64,000 nt of DNA from positions 496,001 to 560,000 of the forward strand of contig CAVXVO010000005.1 of the NCBI GenBank assembly GCA_963765295.1, written 5' to 3'. How positions within the stretch are numbered: the stretch's first letter is position 1; each line of letters begins with the position of its first letter. The DNA comes from PALSA-612 sp963765295. Its GTDB lineage: Bacteria > Actinomycetota > Thermoleophilia > Gaiellales > Gaiellaceae. A model generated the notes under the pieces. It was not told the origin of the DNA and did not search any database. It worked only from the letters and a program-made list of their open reading frames with translations. Shown here piece by piece: positions 16,857 to 26,199 of the stretch. A program made the translations under genes and the position numbers.

Positions 16857-18119
16857 TCAGCTGCTCGAGAGCATGGTTTGCGCGCGCGTTCGGTACTCGT
16901 GCATCGGTTGGCTCTCCATCGCGGTGGGGCGCTTGGCCGCGGCGGTTTGGTACCAGTTGGCGTAACGACTAACCAGCGGCGCCGCCGAGAGTCCGTGTAC
17001 CAGCACCGAGAGGCCGACGGTCAGGTAGGTAGCCGCGACGATGGTTCCCGCGTGGGCGAGATGAGCATCCTCGACGATCACCGCGAAGACGATTGATGCG
17101 AGCCCGCGTGGGCCGAACCAGCCCATGAACGCCACCGTCGGACGCAGCGCGTGGGTGCCCCAGAGAGAGATCGCGACCGGCAGCATCCGCACGATCGTCA
17201 AGCTCAGCACGGCATACAGCACGATCTGCCAGCTCAGGTGCTTGAACACCGGCCCGAGAAGCACGGCACCGAAGACGAGGAACGTGACGCTGTCAAGCGC
17301 CGCCCCGGTCTCCTCGGTGAAACGCATCGTCGATGCAACGTTCTCGCGGGCGATCAGGCCGAACAGCGCTCCTGCCACAAACGCGGCGATGAACCCCGAC
17401 CCCCCCAGGTCGCCCGCGATCCCGTACGCGAGCACAGCGGCGGCCACCGGGATGATCTGCCGCCAGGCATCGTCGATCAGATTCCGTCCCCCGGCCACGT
17501 TCACGACCACCGCGGCGAGGAGGCCCCCTGCGATGCCGCCGACCAGTCCGTAGCCGATCTCTTCGGCCAGCACGTGCTGCGATTCGCCGCCAGTGCCGGA
17601 GATGGTCGCGAGCGCGATCAACAACAGGGGAACGCAGATCCCGTCGTTCAAACCGCTCTCGACGTTGAGCGACTGACGCACAACCTGCGGAAGTCTCGGG
17701 TCCGTCACGACCGCACTGCCCAGCCCGGCGTCGGTCGGCGCGAGAATCACCCCAAGGATCAACGCCTCGCTGAGCGAGAACGACCCAAACAGAGGCACCG
17801 CGACCAGCCATCCGAACACGACCGTCAGTGGCAGACCCACACCCAGCAGACGCACCGGCATCGAAGCCTCGCGCCGCAGCGCCCGCAGATTCACGCGCGA
17901 GGAATCGGAGAACAGCACCACCGCGAGTGTCGCCTCGGCCAACGTCCGCACGGTCGAACTCGTGGGCCGCACGGAAAGATCATCAAGCACCAGCGGCCCC
18001 ACCAGGACGCCGACTGCGGCCACCACCATCGCCGGCGTGACCGGCGTGCCCGACAGACGCCGCGACACCGCCGCTACGAGCAGCAACGTCAGACCGACAA
18101 TCGCAAGCCCGGAATTCAC
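16857..18119 (-). CDS. CPA1-type Na+(K+)/H+ antiporter
   Basis: 420 residues with about 12 helices. The core motifs are LGVILAPTDAGLGSAVV and RQSLNVESGLNDGI, the latter with the Asn-Asp pair (ESGLND) characteristic of CPA1 ion-binding helices. GWFGPRGLASIVFAVI is the conserved late helix. No C-terminal regulatory RCK domain is present. It exchanges monovalent cations for protons; with the two K+ channels nearby it suggests ion or pH homeostasis. Confidence 0.9.
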   Translation of the reverse strand: MNSGLAIVGLTLLLVAAVSRRLSGTPVTPAMVVAAVGVLVGPLVLDDLSVRPTSSTVRTLAEATLAVVLFSDSSRVNLRALRREASMPVRLLGVGLPLTVVFGWLVAVPLFGSFSLSEALILGVILAPTDAGLGSAVVTDPRLPQVVRQSLNVESGLNDGICVPLLLIALATISGTGGESQHVLAEEIGYGLVGGIAGGLLAAVVVNVAGGRNLIDDAWRQIIPVAAAVLAYGIAGDLGGSGFIAAFVAGALFGLIARENVASTMRFTEETGAALDSVTFLVFGAVLLGPVFKHLSWQIVLYAVLSLTIVRMLPVAISLWGTHALRPTVAFMGWFGPRGLASIVFAVIVEDAHLAHAGTIVAATYLTVGLSVLVHGLSAAPLVSRYANWYQTAAAKRPTAMESQPMHEYRTRAQTMLSSS

Positions 18120-18196
18120 CGCTCATTCCTTCTGGCGCACGTTCGACCCCGTGCCATGCGCCGCCGCAACAGGCAACGTGGTGCGCACGGGATTTT

Positions 18197-18418
18197 GTGG
18201 CAACAGGGCGGCGAGCAGGCGCTCACACGTGTCATGATGAACCGATCGAAGACAAACAGTTCAACGAACTCACCGAGCAACTTCAGAAGCTGTCTGCCGA
18301 TTCCGACGAACAGCGCGATCTGCTTAAGGCGCTTGCGAAGGCGATCCAGGATCTGAGCGGGCAGCTCTCAAGCTTGTCAAAGGCCGACAAGCAAGACCAA
18401 AGCCGCGGGTCGTGGTGA
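18197..18418 (+). CDS. Small coiled-coil protein
   Basis: About 73 residues from a GTG; the start is uncertain. The second half (FNELTEQLQKLSADSDEQRDLLKALAKAI read in register) has heptad spacing of Leu, typical of a short coiled coil. The N-terminal 18 residues look non-coding, so a nearby frameshift or a later start is possible. Function unknown. Confidence 0.45.
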   Translation: MATGRRAGAHTCHDEPIEDKQFNELTEQLQKLSADSDEQRDLLKALAKAIQDLSGQLSSLSKADKQDQSRGSW

Positions 18419-18602
18419 CGGCGTACGGTCCCGTTATCGCACACGGCTGACACGTTTTTTGCTGTTACGCTGTTGGAGTTCGTATCTACGACCTCCAGAG
18501 GCAGGTCTTCTCATGCGGCCAGGTCGAGGCGCGCCTGACGAGGTCTCCCTTCCCACTGTTGTTGATGCGGTTTGAAGTGCCCTCGACAGGTCTTCAGACG
18601 CG

Positions 18603-19061
18603 TTACCGCGCGCGTCGCCGCTCGCGTCTGCGCATCCCGCACACCGAGACAGGCGAGAGCGGCCGCCCGAACGGGTCGATGAACAGCGTGACCGGTCCCG
18701 TATGTGCCGGGACCGTTCCCTCGAGCACCTCGATCGAGTAGGAGAGATCGCCATCTCCGTCGAGGTTCGGCGCCGTGAGCACGACCACCGCATCGTCGGG
18801 GACGTCGGCGCCGGGCTCGAGGAACGAAAGCACCGCGTTCGGCGGGTCGGTCTCGAAGCTGTTGTCGCCCACGGCCCACAGATCGACGAAATCGGCGGTC
18901 GTCATGTGCCCGACGACCCGCTTCGGCCGGTCGGAGAAGTAGAGCGTCGAGGCCGTGATCCCCCGCAACGTAAGCGTGCCGCCTTCGCTGTCGATTCCCT
19001 GCGCGGTCTGCACGAACATCGACTGCTCGGTCTCGAGTTGTTCGGCCAATATCTCAGTCAT
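18603..19061 (-). CDS. Conserved hypothetical protein
   Basis: 152 residues, ATG with AGGAGG upstream. The core (LTLRGITASTLYFSDRP, GHMTTADFVDLWAVGDNSF, DPPNAVLSF, then beta strands to GPVTLFIDPFGRPL) reads as a compact beta-rich domain I have seen described only as a protein of unknown function. An Arg-rich tail follows. No signal peptide. Confidence 0.75.
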   Translation of the reverse strand: MTEILAEQLETEQSMFVQTAQGIDSEGGTLTLRGITASTLYFSDRPKRVVGHMTTADFVDLWAVGDNSFETDPPNAVLSFLEPGADVPDDAVVVLTAPNLDGDGDLSYSIEVLEGTVPAHTGPVTLFIDPFGRPLSPVSVCGMRRRERRRAR

Positions 19062-19331
19062 CGTTCGACCTCCTGATCGGCGCCCCGTACCCCCGGAGCG
19101 ATGGCTAGCCCGCCGCCCTTTTCGGCGATAATCGACTTCGGGCTCGAGGCGAAGCTACGCGTGAATCACATCTGCCGCTTCACCCCGCCAGGATGAAGCG
19201 CCTAGCTGTCCGCGGTACGAACATCGTCACACGAATGTGTTCATCGGCAATTTCGGGGCAGGATCGCGGTGGTTTGCGCGCGTGAGGGAAGCTGGTGATG
19301 TGACCGTGGGGTCAGCGGGACCAGTCGGGAC

Positions 19332-19586
19332 GTGGATGTCGTCGTGACAACCGCGCGACACCACTCCGCGCGGTTGGGCGTGGATGCTTGCAGCGATGGC
19401 CACCTCTGGGTCGGACCGTCCAATGGGCGGCCGGCGAACAAGGACCCGATCGAGACGCTCTCCGACTTTGACCTCGAGGCTGAGCTGACGATCGCTGCCT
19501 ACGCGCCCGGGCGGATGCGCTGGAAGCGCTACCAGGGCTTGCTCGGCGAGCGCCAGCGCCGCCGGCTCACCGGCGGCTATGCCTAG
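19332..19586 (+). CDS. Small conserved hypothetical protein
   Basis: 84 residues from a GTG (a second GTG at 19343 is possible). The C-terminal half (LSDFDLEAELTIAAYAPG, RYQGLLGERQRRRL) resembles a small helical protein repeated in actinobacteria (LSDEELE..LT.AA pattern). No other motif. Confidence 0.45.
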   Translation: MDVVVTTARHHSARLGVDACSDGHLWVGPSNGRPANKDPIETLSDFDLEAELTIAAYAPGRMRWKRYQGLLGERQRRRLTGGYA

Positions 19587-19684
19587 CGGCCCTGTCTCTG
19601 CCCCGGCAAGATGGAGTGCGACTGGGACCGCCAGAGGTGCTGCCGACGCGCCGGGCGCTGGCTCGGGCGGGTTAGAGTGCCGGC

Positions 19685-20089
19685 GTGAGGACAACCGAGA
19701 TCGAGGCTGCCTGGGCCGCGCTGGCCGGGGCGGCGGCCTGCCTCGGCGGGCTGATCCTCGATACGTCGGGTGTGCTCGACGGCACAATCGATGAACCGGA
19801 CCGTGCCGCGGTGAAGACGGCACTCCTGGACGCGGGCGCGGCGCGTGACGAACTCGCGGAGCGACTGCATCGCGAGGCGCTCGCCGCCGGGGTCGCCCTC
19901 TTCGACCCCGACCCCAACCGCGACTACTCCTCTCTGACCGAGCTTCGCGAGGTGGTCAGCCAGGGCCTGGCAGACGCCGAGGGCCTCGCCGAGGTCTTCG
20001 TTCTCGGCGATCCCGGCGGCTTCGTTCAACTTGCCAGTCGGCTGCGAGCCGGATTCGAAGCGGCCGACGGCGCGCTTCCCGCGGACTGA
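19685..20089 (+). CDS. Hypothetical helical protein
   Basis: 134 residues from GTG 19685. Ala/Leu-rich and acidic, predicted all-helical, with no signal peptide. Codon pattern is consistent with a real gene, but there is no clear ribosome-binding site. Not recognised. Confidence 0.5.
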   Translation: MRTTEIEAAWAALAGAAACLGGLILDTSGVLDGTIDEPDRAAVKTALLDAGAARDELAERLHREALAAGVALFDPDPNRDYSSLTELREVVSQGLADAEGLAEVFVLGDPGGFVQLASRLRAGFEAADGALPAD

Positions 20090-20380
20090 CCCCCCGGGCC
20101 CACGCTCGGCGGCATTGCGTCGGTGGGGCTGAACGCGGTCGCATTCGTGAACCCAAGGTGGAGGTAAGTCAGCGAACACAGGACGCCAGCCAGGTGGCGC
20201 GAGTCCAGGACTCAAGTGTTCGGGAAACGCGAAGTCGAAATAGCCGGGTTCCGATGTGCACGCGCGACCGGCCCACCGCTATCGAGCAACCAGTAAAGGA
20301 AGCCGCTCCGGCGAGAACGCCGGCGCGATCATGTACGGGAGCGCAGTGGCAAGATTCCGAGCGACTCTTGTACAGAAGGT

Positions 20381-20782
20381 TCACGAGCGCGACTCGACGA
20401 TGAGGAATAGCCCCTCGGTCGCGCCTGGCTCCTTCGATGGCGTGCCCCCCGGGGGGATCAACTCGACACGGTCGAAGGTCAGCGTGCAGTCATCGTCACC
20501 GACCGGGACACAGCCGGCCACTCTCCCGACGGCCAGATGGTGCCCTCCGGACACCCACAGCCCGTCGAAGGCTTCGCCGGCCTTCGCTCTGGCTGCTTGC
20601 TCCTTCGCGTCATCGCTTGGCGACGGGGGACTGACGTGACCGCCGACGCTACAGATGATGACGGAGTCCCCTGGCGACGGGAGTAGGCGCCCGTTGTGAG
20701 GGATCGTCGCCCCAGGCAGCACTTCCGTCGCTACGAACGTGGCAACTGGTTGCGTGAGACCAACGGCTAGATCCAGGGGCAT
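20381..20782 (-). CDS. Hypothetical beta-rich protein
   Basis: 133 residues. Short strands with glycine turns (VLPGATIPHNGRLLPSPGD, CTLTFDRVELIPPGG) suggest a small beta domain. Two to three Cys. Ribosome-binding site not evident. Not recognised. Confidence 0.45.
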   Translation of the reverse strand: MPLDLAVGLTQPVATFVATEVLPGATIPHNGRLLPSPGDSVIICSVGGHVSPPSPSDDAKEQAARAKAGEAFDGLWVSGGHHLAVGRVAGCVPVGDDDCTLTFDRVELIPPGGTPSKEPGATEGLFLIVESRS

Positions 20783-21331
20783 CGGTCAGGACAGTACGTC
20801 GGGACGAAGGAGCACGCAACCTCACTTGAGTACGGCGCGAGTACGGGCTCGTCTCTGACCGGAGCAATTCCCATGCGGCGGTTAGCAAGTCGAGCAGAAG
20901 AGACCGCAAGCCGGCAAGGGAGCCGTCAGGCCGACAACGGTCGACCCTCCGGCATCAGCGTAAACCTGCGGAGGCCGCTTCTCGCCCGCGGCAGTCTCGG
21001 ACGCGGACGGAGCGTTCCGTTGTCCCGGTTGGCGTGATCCGAGGCCAGCACCCGGGCCAGCACCGTTCGTGCTTAGCCGGCGGGTCTGGCACACCTGACT
21101 TTTGTGTTCATGCGGATCCCGCGTCGTTAGGTGACTCTCCATGGGACTAACTGGGTACTTATCAAACCCCCCGGAGCCTCTGAGAGCTCTCCTAGCCGGC
21201 CCTTGACCCTCTCTAGGGTCTCACGACTCGCCTCAGAGCACAAGGCGGCTGATCGGCTCCGTGGTCACGGGACAAGAGCTACTTGCGCGTCCGGAGTTGC
21301 GCGCGCTTCCCGGTTGGAGCACACTCGCCGA
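20783..21331. other. Intergenic stretch upstream of the cyclase
   Basis: About 550 bases without a supported gene. A TTGACC word near 21204 followed by a GC-poor TCTCTAGGG segment could be a promoter, but nothing there is decisive. Confidence 0.4.
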
Positions 21332-22327
21332 GTGGAGCCGTCGGAGGAGATTCGCCGCGTCATCGAGCGGTTGACCAAGGCGATCGCGCAAGGCGACAGC
21401 GAGTCGGTGCTCGGACGGCTTTCGGCTCACCCCGGCACGCTCATCATCGGATCTGATCCGGCGGAATGGTGGCGAGGGCACGAGGCCCATGCCGTTTGGG
21501 GGCGTCAAATCGAGGAGTTCGATGGTTCCTTCTTGGTCACGGCGAACGAGATCGATGCTTGGGAGGAAGGCAGCATCGGGTGGGCGAGCGTGAAGGAGAC
21601 CATCGACTGGGGCGGGATGACCCTTGAAGGACGCGCCAGCTACATCCTCCACCTCGAGCACGGCGAGTGGAAGGTCGTGCACGTGCACTGGTCATTCCCG
21701 CAATCTCATGTCGATGTCCTGGGCAGATCGTTGACGGTGACCATCGACGAGCTCGAGGAGGCTGTCCAACGCGAAAGGCCCGACCTCTCTGGCGCACTCG
21801 ACTCCGACGGAACCATCACGATCCTCTTCACCGACGTCGTCGACTCAACTGTCATGCTCGCCCGCCTCGGTGACCATGCATGGGTCGACCTCGTCCGGCG
21901 ACAAAGGGCAGTGATCGAGAACGCGACTGCGGCGCACGGCGGGACCGTCGTCGAAATCCAGGGAGACGGATCGATGCTCGCCTTCCCGAGTGCGCGACGA
22001 GCGGTTGCCTGTGCGCGGTCGATCCAGCGCGAGATCGTGAACGAATTTGCTGATGAGTCGCCGCCGATTCGCGTCAGAATCGGAATCCACACCGGCGACG
22101 CGCTCCACGAAGGCGACGGCTTTTTCGGAACGACCATTCACTATGCGGCCCGCGTCGCCGGCCACGCCCTTGGCGGTGAAGTGCTGGTCTCAAACGTCGT
22201 GCGCGAACTTGTCGGCGGTCACGGCATCGCGTTTCACGAGATACGCGAGGTGGAGTTGAAAGGGCTCGACGGCGTACATCGTCTCTCTGCGGTAGACGTC
22301 AGTGACGGCTCTGGAGCTCCGGGCTGA
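21332..22327 (+). CDS. Class III adenylate/guanylate cyclase with N-terminal SnoaL-like domain
   Basis: 331 residues from GTG 21332; the longer frame back to 21131 looks non-coding. Residues 1-125 form a SnoaL/NTF2-like alpha+beta barrel (SDPAEWWRGHEAHAVWGRQ, then WKVVHVHWSFPQ). The catalytic domain starts with ITILFTDVVDST (metal Asp at 168) and QGDGSMLAF (second Asp at 212), followed by RIGIHTGDALHEG and GTTIHYAARVAG. Both metal aspartates are present, so it should be active. It would make cAMP for cNMP-binding proteins such as 1358-1789; that link is inference. Confidence 0.85.
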   Translation: MEPSEEIRRVIERLTKAIAQGDSESVLGRLSAHPGTLIIGSDPAEWWRGHEAHAVWGRQIEEFDGSFLVTANEIDAWEEGSIGWASVKETIDWGGMTLEGRASYILHLEHGEWKVVHVHWSFPQSHVDVLGRSLTVTIDELEEAVQRERPDLSGALDSDGTITILFTDVVDSTVMLARLGDHAWVDLVRRQRAVIENATAAHGGTVVEIQGDGSMLAFPSARRAVACARSIQREIVNEFADESPPIRVRIGIHTGDALHEGDGFFGTTIHYAARVAGHALGGEVLVSNVVRELVGGHGIAFHEIREVELKGLDGVHRLSAVDVSDGSGAPG

Positions 22328-22368
22328 GCGCCTCGGTTATAACACGTTGTCAGAACGACAGCAGCGAA

Positions 22369-22400
22369 TGGGCGGTACTGGGCTCGAACCAGTGACCCCC
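22369..22400 (-). repeat. Isolated tRNA 3'-end fragment
   Basis: On the minus strand this is a discriminator A, acceptor strand ACCGCCC, and a perfect T arm (ACTGG, TTCGAGC loop, CCAGT). No 5' half or anticodon arm follows, so it is not a gene. It sits 117 bases inside the right end of the accessory block and looks like a second attachment-site scar. Confidence 0.6.
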
Positions 22401-22516
22401 AGCTAGTCCAAATGGTGCTCGCACGACGACCCCATGCGTCGTTTCTTGGGGCGATTGGGCGCGGATCGGGCGCGCCAGGTGGCCGGGGCGCTCGGGAACC
22501 CGCGTGGTTGCTCGAA

Positions 22517-22600
22517 TGCGGATGAGAGGACTTGAACCTCCACGGGGTTACCCCCACACGGACCTGAACCGTGCGCGTCTACCAATTCCGCCACATCCGC
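22517..22600 (-). tRNA. tRNA-Leu(CAG)
   Basis: 84 nt with paired acceptor ends (GCGGATG / CATCCGC), D arm with GGTAGAC, an anticodon stem CACGG/CCGTG around CAG, a long variable arm (class II) and a T arm with TTCAAGT. CCA is not encoded. Its 3' end is copied at 1056-1087. Confidence 0.95.
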
Positions 22601-22640
22601 GCGGGAGCACATTCTAGCCCGACCCTCGCGCCCGCCCTGC

Positions 22641-23286
22641 TCAGCGGACGACGCGGTACGTGAGGTGCGTGACGCCCGGCGCCTCGACCGCCGACACCTG
22701 CTCGAGGTCGATCGCGGCGCCGCCGAGATCGTCGAGGAGGCGCGAGCCGGCGCCGAGCAGGACCGGGACGAGCGAAATGTTCAATTCGTCGAACGAGCCC
22801 GGCAGCGAGGTATTGCCGGACGACTGCGGCGCCGCCGGCGATCACGACGTCCTTGCCTCCGGCGGCCGCGCGGGCGTGCTCGAGCGCGGACTCGATGCCG
22901 TCGGTCACGAAGGTGAAGGTCGTCCCGCCCTGGAGCGGCAGCGGCTCGCGCGCATGGTGGGTGAGGACGAAGACGGGCACGTGGTACGGCGGGTTCTCGC
23001 CCCACCATCCGTTCCAGGGGTCGTCGCTCCACGGCCCGGGGCCGCCGCCGAACATGTTCCGCCCCATCAGGAAGGCGCCCACGTTCGCCACCGACTTCTC
23101 GACGACAGCGGTGCTGGCGTTCACCTCACCGCCCTCGAGCCCGTGGGCCGCTCGCCACGCAGCCAGCTCGAACGCCCAGCTGTGGAGCTGCATCCCACCG
23201 ACCCCGAGCGGTTCGTCCACGCTCTGATCCGGGCCGGCGATGAACCCGTCCAACGACATCGCGATGCCGAACCTCACCTTGCTCAT
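22641..23286 (-). pseudogene. DHFR-like (RibD C-terminal) protein, frameshifted as sequenced
   Basis: Starts at ATG 23286 after AAGGAGGA. FGIAMSLDGFIAGPDQS, FLMGRNMFGGG and VIAGGAAVVRQYLAAGL are the RibD_C/dihydrofolate-reductase-like family motifs. At about 22793 one extra base shifts the frame; removing it restores the family C-terminus (LVDELNISLVPVLLGAGSRL to a TGA at 22641), giving about 214 residues. Such proteins are NADPH-dependent reductases of unknown substrate. Confidence 0.85.
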
Positions 23287-23379
23287 GCTTTCCTCCTTCA
23301 ATCGATCTCGTCGTTCCGACCGCCGATCGCCCACCAACTCATCGCCGGCGGCGGTTGCGATGACGGGCGTTCGCGGCGG

Positions 23380-25857
23380 GTGCGTACCATTCTTGTTCTG
23401 AGCAGGGGGGTCATGATCGCGCTGGCAGGCTTGGTCGCACTCGGCGCGGCCCCTACGGTGCACGCCTCCGGAGCTCCGCGCACCGAGGTGGTCGTCACGC
23501 TCGCCGCTCCCTCGCTCGCGGACTCGGTCCAGGGAAGCCGCGTCCTCACGGCCCGGGCCAAGGCGACCCGGCTCGACCTCGAGAGCCCGTCGAGCGCCTC
23601 GTACCTTCACGGATTGACGGGGATGCAGGACGCCGTGGCACGGCGAATCGAGCGGGCGATCCCGGCGGCGACCGTCCGCTGGCGCTACCGGGTCGTGCTC
23701 GACGGGCTGGCCGTGAGCCTGCCGACGAGCGATCTGAGCGCGCTCTCGCGGATCGCCGGCGTCACGTCGGTCTACCCGGACACGAAGTACCACCTGAAGC
23801 TCGACAAGCTCGACCAGAGCCCGGAGCTGATCGGCGCCGACCAGCTCTGGGGCCTGCCGAACTTCACCTCGGCGGGCAACGGAATCAAGATCGGGATCAT
23901 CGACGAGGGCGTCGACCAGGCCCACCCCTTCTTCAATGCGGCCGGTTACGTGTATCCGGCCGGCTTCCCGAAGGGCAACACCGCGTTCACGACGCCGAAG
24001 GTGATCGCCGCCCGGGCGTTCGCGCCGCCCGGTGAGACGTGGCAGTACGCGAACGCGCCGTTCGATCCGGTCAACTCCGACCACGCCACGCACGTGGCCG
24101 GTATCGCGGCGGGTGACTACAGCGTCGGCGCGGTGGCCGGCCGAGGGCCTCTGTCGGGCGTCGCCCCGCGCGCGTACATCGGCAACTACAAGGCGTTGAC
24201 GGTGCCGACGTCGCAGTTCGGACTCGACGGCAATGCTCCGGAGATCACCGCGGCGATCGAGGCAGCGGTGACGGACGGCATGGACGTGATCAACCTGTCG
24301 CTCGGCGAGCCGGAGATCGAGCCGGCGCGCGACGTCGTCGTCGCGGCGCTGAACGGCGCGGCGAAGGCGGGCGTCGTGCCGACCGTCGCGGCCGGAAACG
24401 AGTTCGGCGACGCGGGCAACGGCTCCGTGTCCTCGCCGGGCAGCGCGGAGGGCGCGATCACGACGGCAGCCGTCACGAAGAGCGACATCATCGCGCCCTT
24501 CTCGTCCGGCGGCCCGACGCCCATCTCGCTCGAGATGAAGCCGGACGTGAGCGCTCCCGGCGTCGCGATCCTGTCCTCGGTGCCGCCGCGGGTCGGCCTC
24601 TGGTCGGAGTTCAGCGGCACGAGCATGGCCGCGCCACACGTGGCCGGCGCGGCCGCCCTGCTGCGCCAGCGCCATCCGGGCTGGACGGTCGAACAGATCA
24701 AGTCCGCGCTCGTCCTCACCGGCAAGCCGGTCCTCAGCGGCTCGCAGAGCGTCGAGGCGCCGACGATCCGCGAGGGCGGTGGGCTGATCTACCTGCCGGC
24801 CGCGAACGACCCCCTGGTCTTCGCCGAGCCGACCGGCATCTCGTTCGGCCTGGTCAAGGTGGGAACGCAGGCGACGCGGACGGTTCAGCTCACCGACGCG
24901 GGCGGCGGCTCTGGCCCGTGGACGGTGTCGGTCGCCGTCCAGGATCCGACCGGCGGTGTCTCCGTGAGCGCGCCCACCACCGTCAACGTGCCCGGCAGCG
25001 TGAGCGTCCAGGCAAGTGTGGCGGCGAGCGCCAAGGAGGCCGACGTCACCGGCTTCGTGGTCCTGCAGCGCGGCACCGACACGCGGCACGTTCCGTTCTG
25101 GCTGCGGAGCGAGCACCCGCGGCTCGGGAAGCCGACCGCGATCCTGCGGAAGACGGGCACGTACAACGGGAACGCGAAGCTGGGGCAAGCGCGGGTCTCC
25201 TCCTACCGCTACCCCGAGAACCCCGGCGGCTCGGGCGTGACGAACAAGCTCCCCGGCCCCGAGCAGGTGTTCCGCGTCGTCCTCTCGAGGCGCGTGGCGA
25301 ACTTCGGCGTCGTCGTCACCGGCCGCGCGCCCGGAGTCGGCGTGACGCCGCGGATCGTCTTCCCGGGCGACGAGAACCATCTCCTCGGCGTCCCGGCGCT
25401 CCCGATCGACGAGAACCCCTACCAGGACTCGTTCGGCCAGACGGAGCCTGTCTCGGCCGTGATCGCGCCTGCGTCGCGCGCCTACGACGTCGTATTCGAC
25501 ACGTCCGGCCGGAACACCGCGGGGCCGTTCACGTTCCGGCTCTGGATCAACGACACCACGCCCCCGACCGCGAAGCTCCTGACGCCGGTCGTCTCCGGCT
25601 CGGGCGAGCTCCGCGTGGCGGTCAAGGATGCCGGATCAGGGGTCGACCCGACCTCCCTCGCCGCACGCGTCGACAACGCGAAGACGACGCTTTCGTACAA
25701 CTCGGGGCGCGTCACCGTCGACCTGAACGGCCTGGCAAAGGGCAAGCACACGCTCCAGCTCACCGTGTCCGACTTCCAGGAGACAAAGAACATGGAGTCG
25801 TTCGGCGGCATCCTCCCGAACACACGCGTCTACAAGGCGAGCTTCACCGTCAGGTAG
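23380..25857 (+). CDS. Secreted subtilisin-like serine protease (S8)
   Basis: 825 residues from GTG 23380, which keeps a charged N-region before the hydrophobic signal helix (IALAGLVALGAAPTVHA); the ATG at 23413 would lose it. A pro-region follows, then the catalytic triad: Asp175 (IGIIDEGVD), His235 (DHATHVAG) and Ser415 (SGTSMAAPHVAG). An inserted segment lies between His and Ser, and beta-sandwich domains (Fn3/Ig-like) occupy residues 480-825. An extracellular protease, likely exported by Sec. Confidence 0.9.
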   Translation: MRTILVLSRGVMIALAGLVALGAAPTVHASGAPRTEVVVTLAAPSLADSVQGSRVLTARAKATRLDLESPSSASYLHGLTGMQDAVARRIERAIPAATVRWRYRVVLDGLAVSLPTSDLSALSRIAGVTSVYPDTKYHLKLDKLDQSPELIGADQLWGLPNFTSAGNGIKIGIIDEGVDQAHPFFNAAGYVYPAGFPKGNTAFTTPKVIAARAFAPPGETWQYANAPFDPVNSDHATHVAGIAAGDYSVGAVAGRGPLSGVAPRAYIGNYKALTVPTSQFGLDGNAPEITAAIEAAVTDGMDVINLSLGEPEIEPARDVVVAALNGAAKAGVVPTVAAGNEFGDAGNGSVSSPGSAEGAITTAAVTKSDIIAPFSSGGPTPISLEMKPDVSAPGVAILSSVPPRVGLWSEFSGTSMAAPHVAGAAALLRQRHPGWTVEQIKSALVLTGKPVLSGSQSVEAPTIREGGGLIYLPAANDPLVFAEPTGISFGLVKVGTQATRTVQLTDAGGGSGPWTVSVAVQDPTGGVSVSAPTTVNVPGSVSVQASVAASAKEADVTGFVVLQRGTDTRHVPFWLRSEHPRLGKPTAILRKTGTYNGNAKLGQARVSSYRYPENPGGSGVTNKLPGPEQVFRVVLSRRVANFGVVVTGRAPGVGVTPRIVFPGDENHLLGVPALPIDENPYQDSFGQTEPVSAVIAPASRAYDVVFDTSGRNTAGPFTFRLWINDTTPPTAKLLTPVVSGSGELRVAVKDAGSGVDPTSLAARVDNAKTTLSYNSGRVTVDLNGLAKGKHTLQLTVSDFQETKNMESFGGILPNTRVYKASFTVR

Positions 25858-25866
25858 GCGCCGGAG

Positions 25867-26112
25867 CTAGCGGCGCGGGTCGCGCTTCTTCTCGATCGTC
25901 GGCAGCCGGTCGAGGTCGCGGCGGACGCTGGCCTCGAACTCCTCCGAGTCGTCGCGCACGACGTGCAGCTTCGCCTTCCGCTCCGCGCGGGCCCGTTGCT
26001 CGCGCGCTTCGATGCGCTCCTCGATGCCGAAGCGGGTGCTGAGCCGGGGCCATTCGGCGCCGATCAGGACGAGAACGGCGCCGGCGAGCAACCCGACGAA
26101 CACCCAGCTCAC
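25867..26112 (-). CDS. Small single-pass membrane protein
   Basis: 81 residues: an N-terminal transmembrane helix (MSWVFVGLLAGAVLVLIGA) and a charged helical cytoplasmic tail (IEERIEAREQRARAERKAK). Not recognised. Confidence 0.6.
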   Translation of the reverse strand: MSWVFVGLLAGAVLVLIGAEWPRLSTRFGIEERIEAREQRARAERKAKLHVVRDDSEEFEASVRRDLDRLPTIEKKRDPRR

Positions 26113-26199
26113 GGCCGCATTCTACCGGGCGGCCGCACTCGTCCCGCCGTTCCCCCGCCTGCGCTCAACACCGGACGGCGGGTTGCCGATAGCGGAAGG

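Noticed and set aside
20882..21142. Minus-strand frame upstream of the cyclase
   Set aside because: No ribosome-binding site, odd composition, no recognisable motif.
22403..22612. Minus-strand frame across tRNA-Leu (beginning near 22612)
   Set aside because: Its conserved-looking peptide is just the translation of the tRNA, a frequent false gene.
22579..25380. Very long minus-strand open frame (933 codons) opposite the subtilase
   Set aside because: It is an antisense shadow of high-GC coding sequence: Arg/Asp/His-rich, no domains, and the plus strand encodes a complete protease. Only the part past 22641-23286 is real, as the DHFR-like gene.
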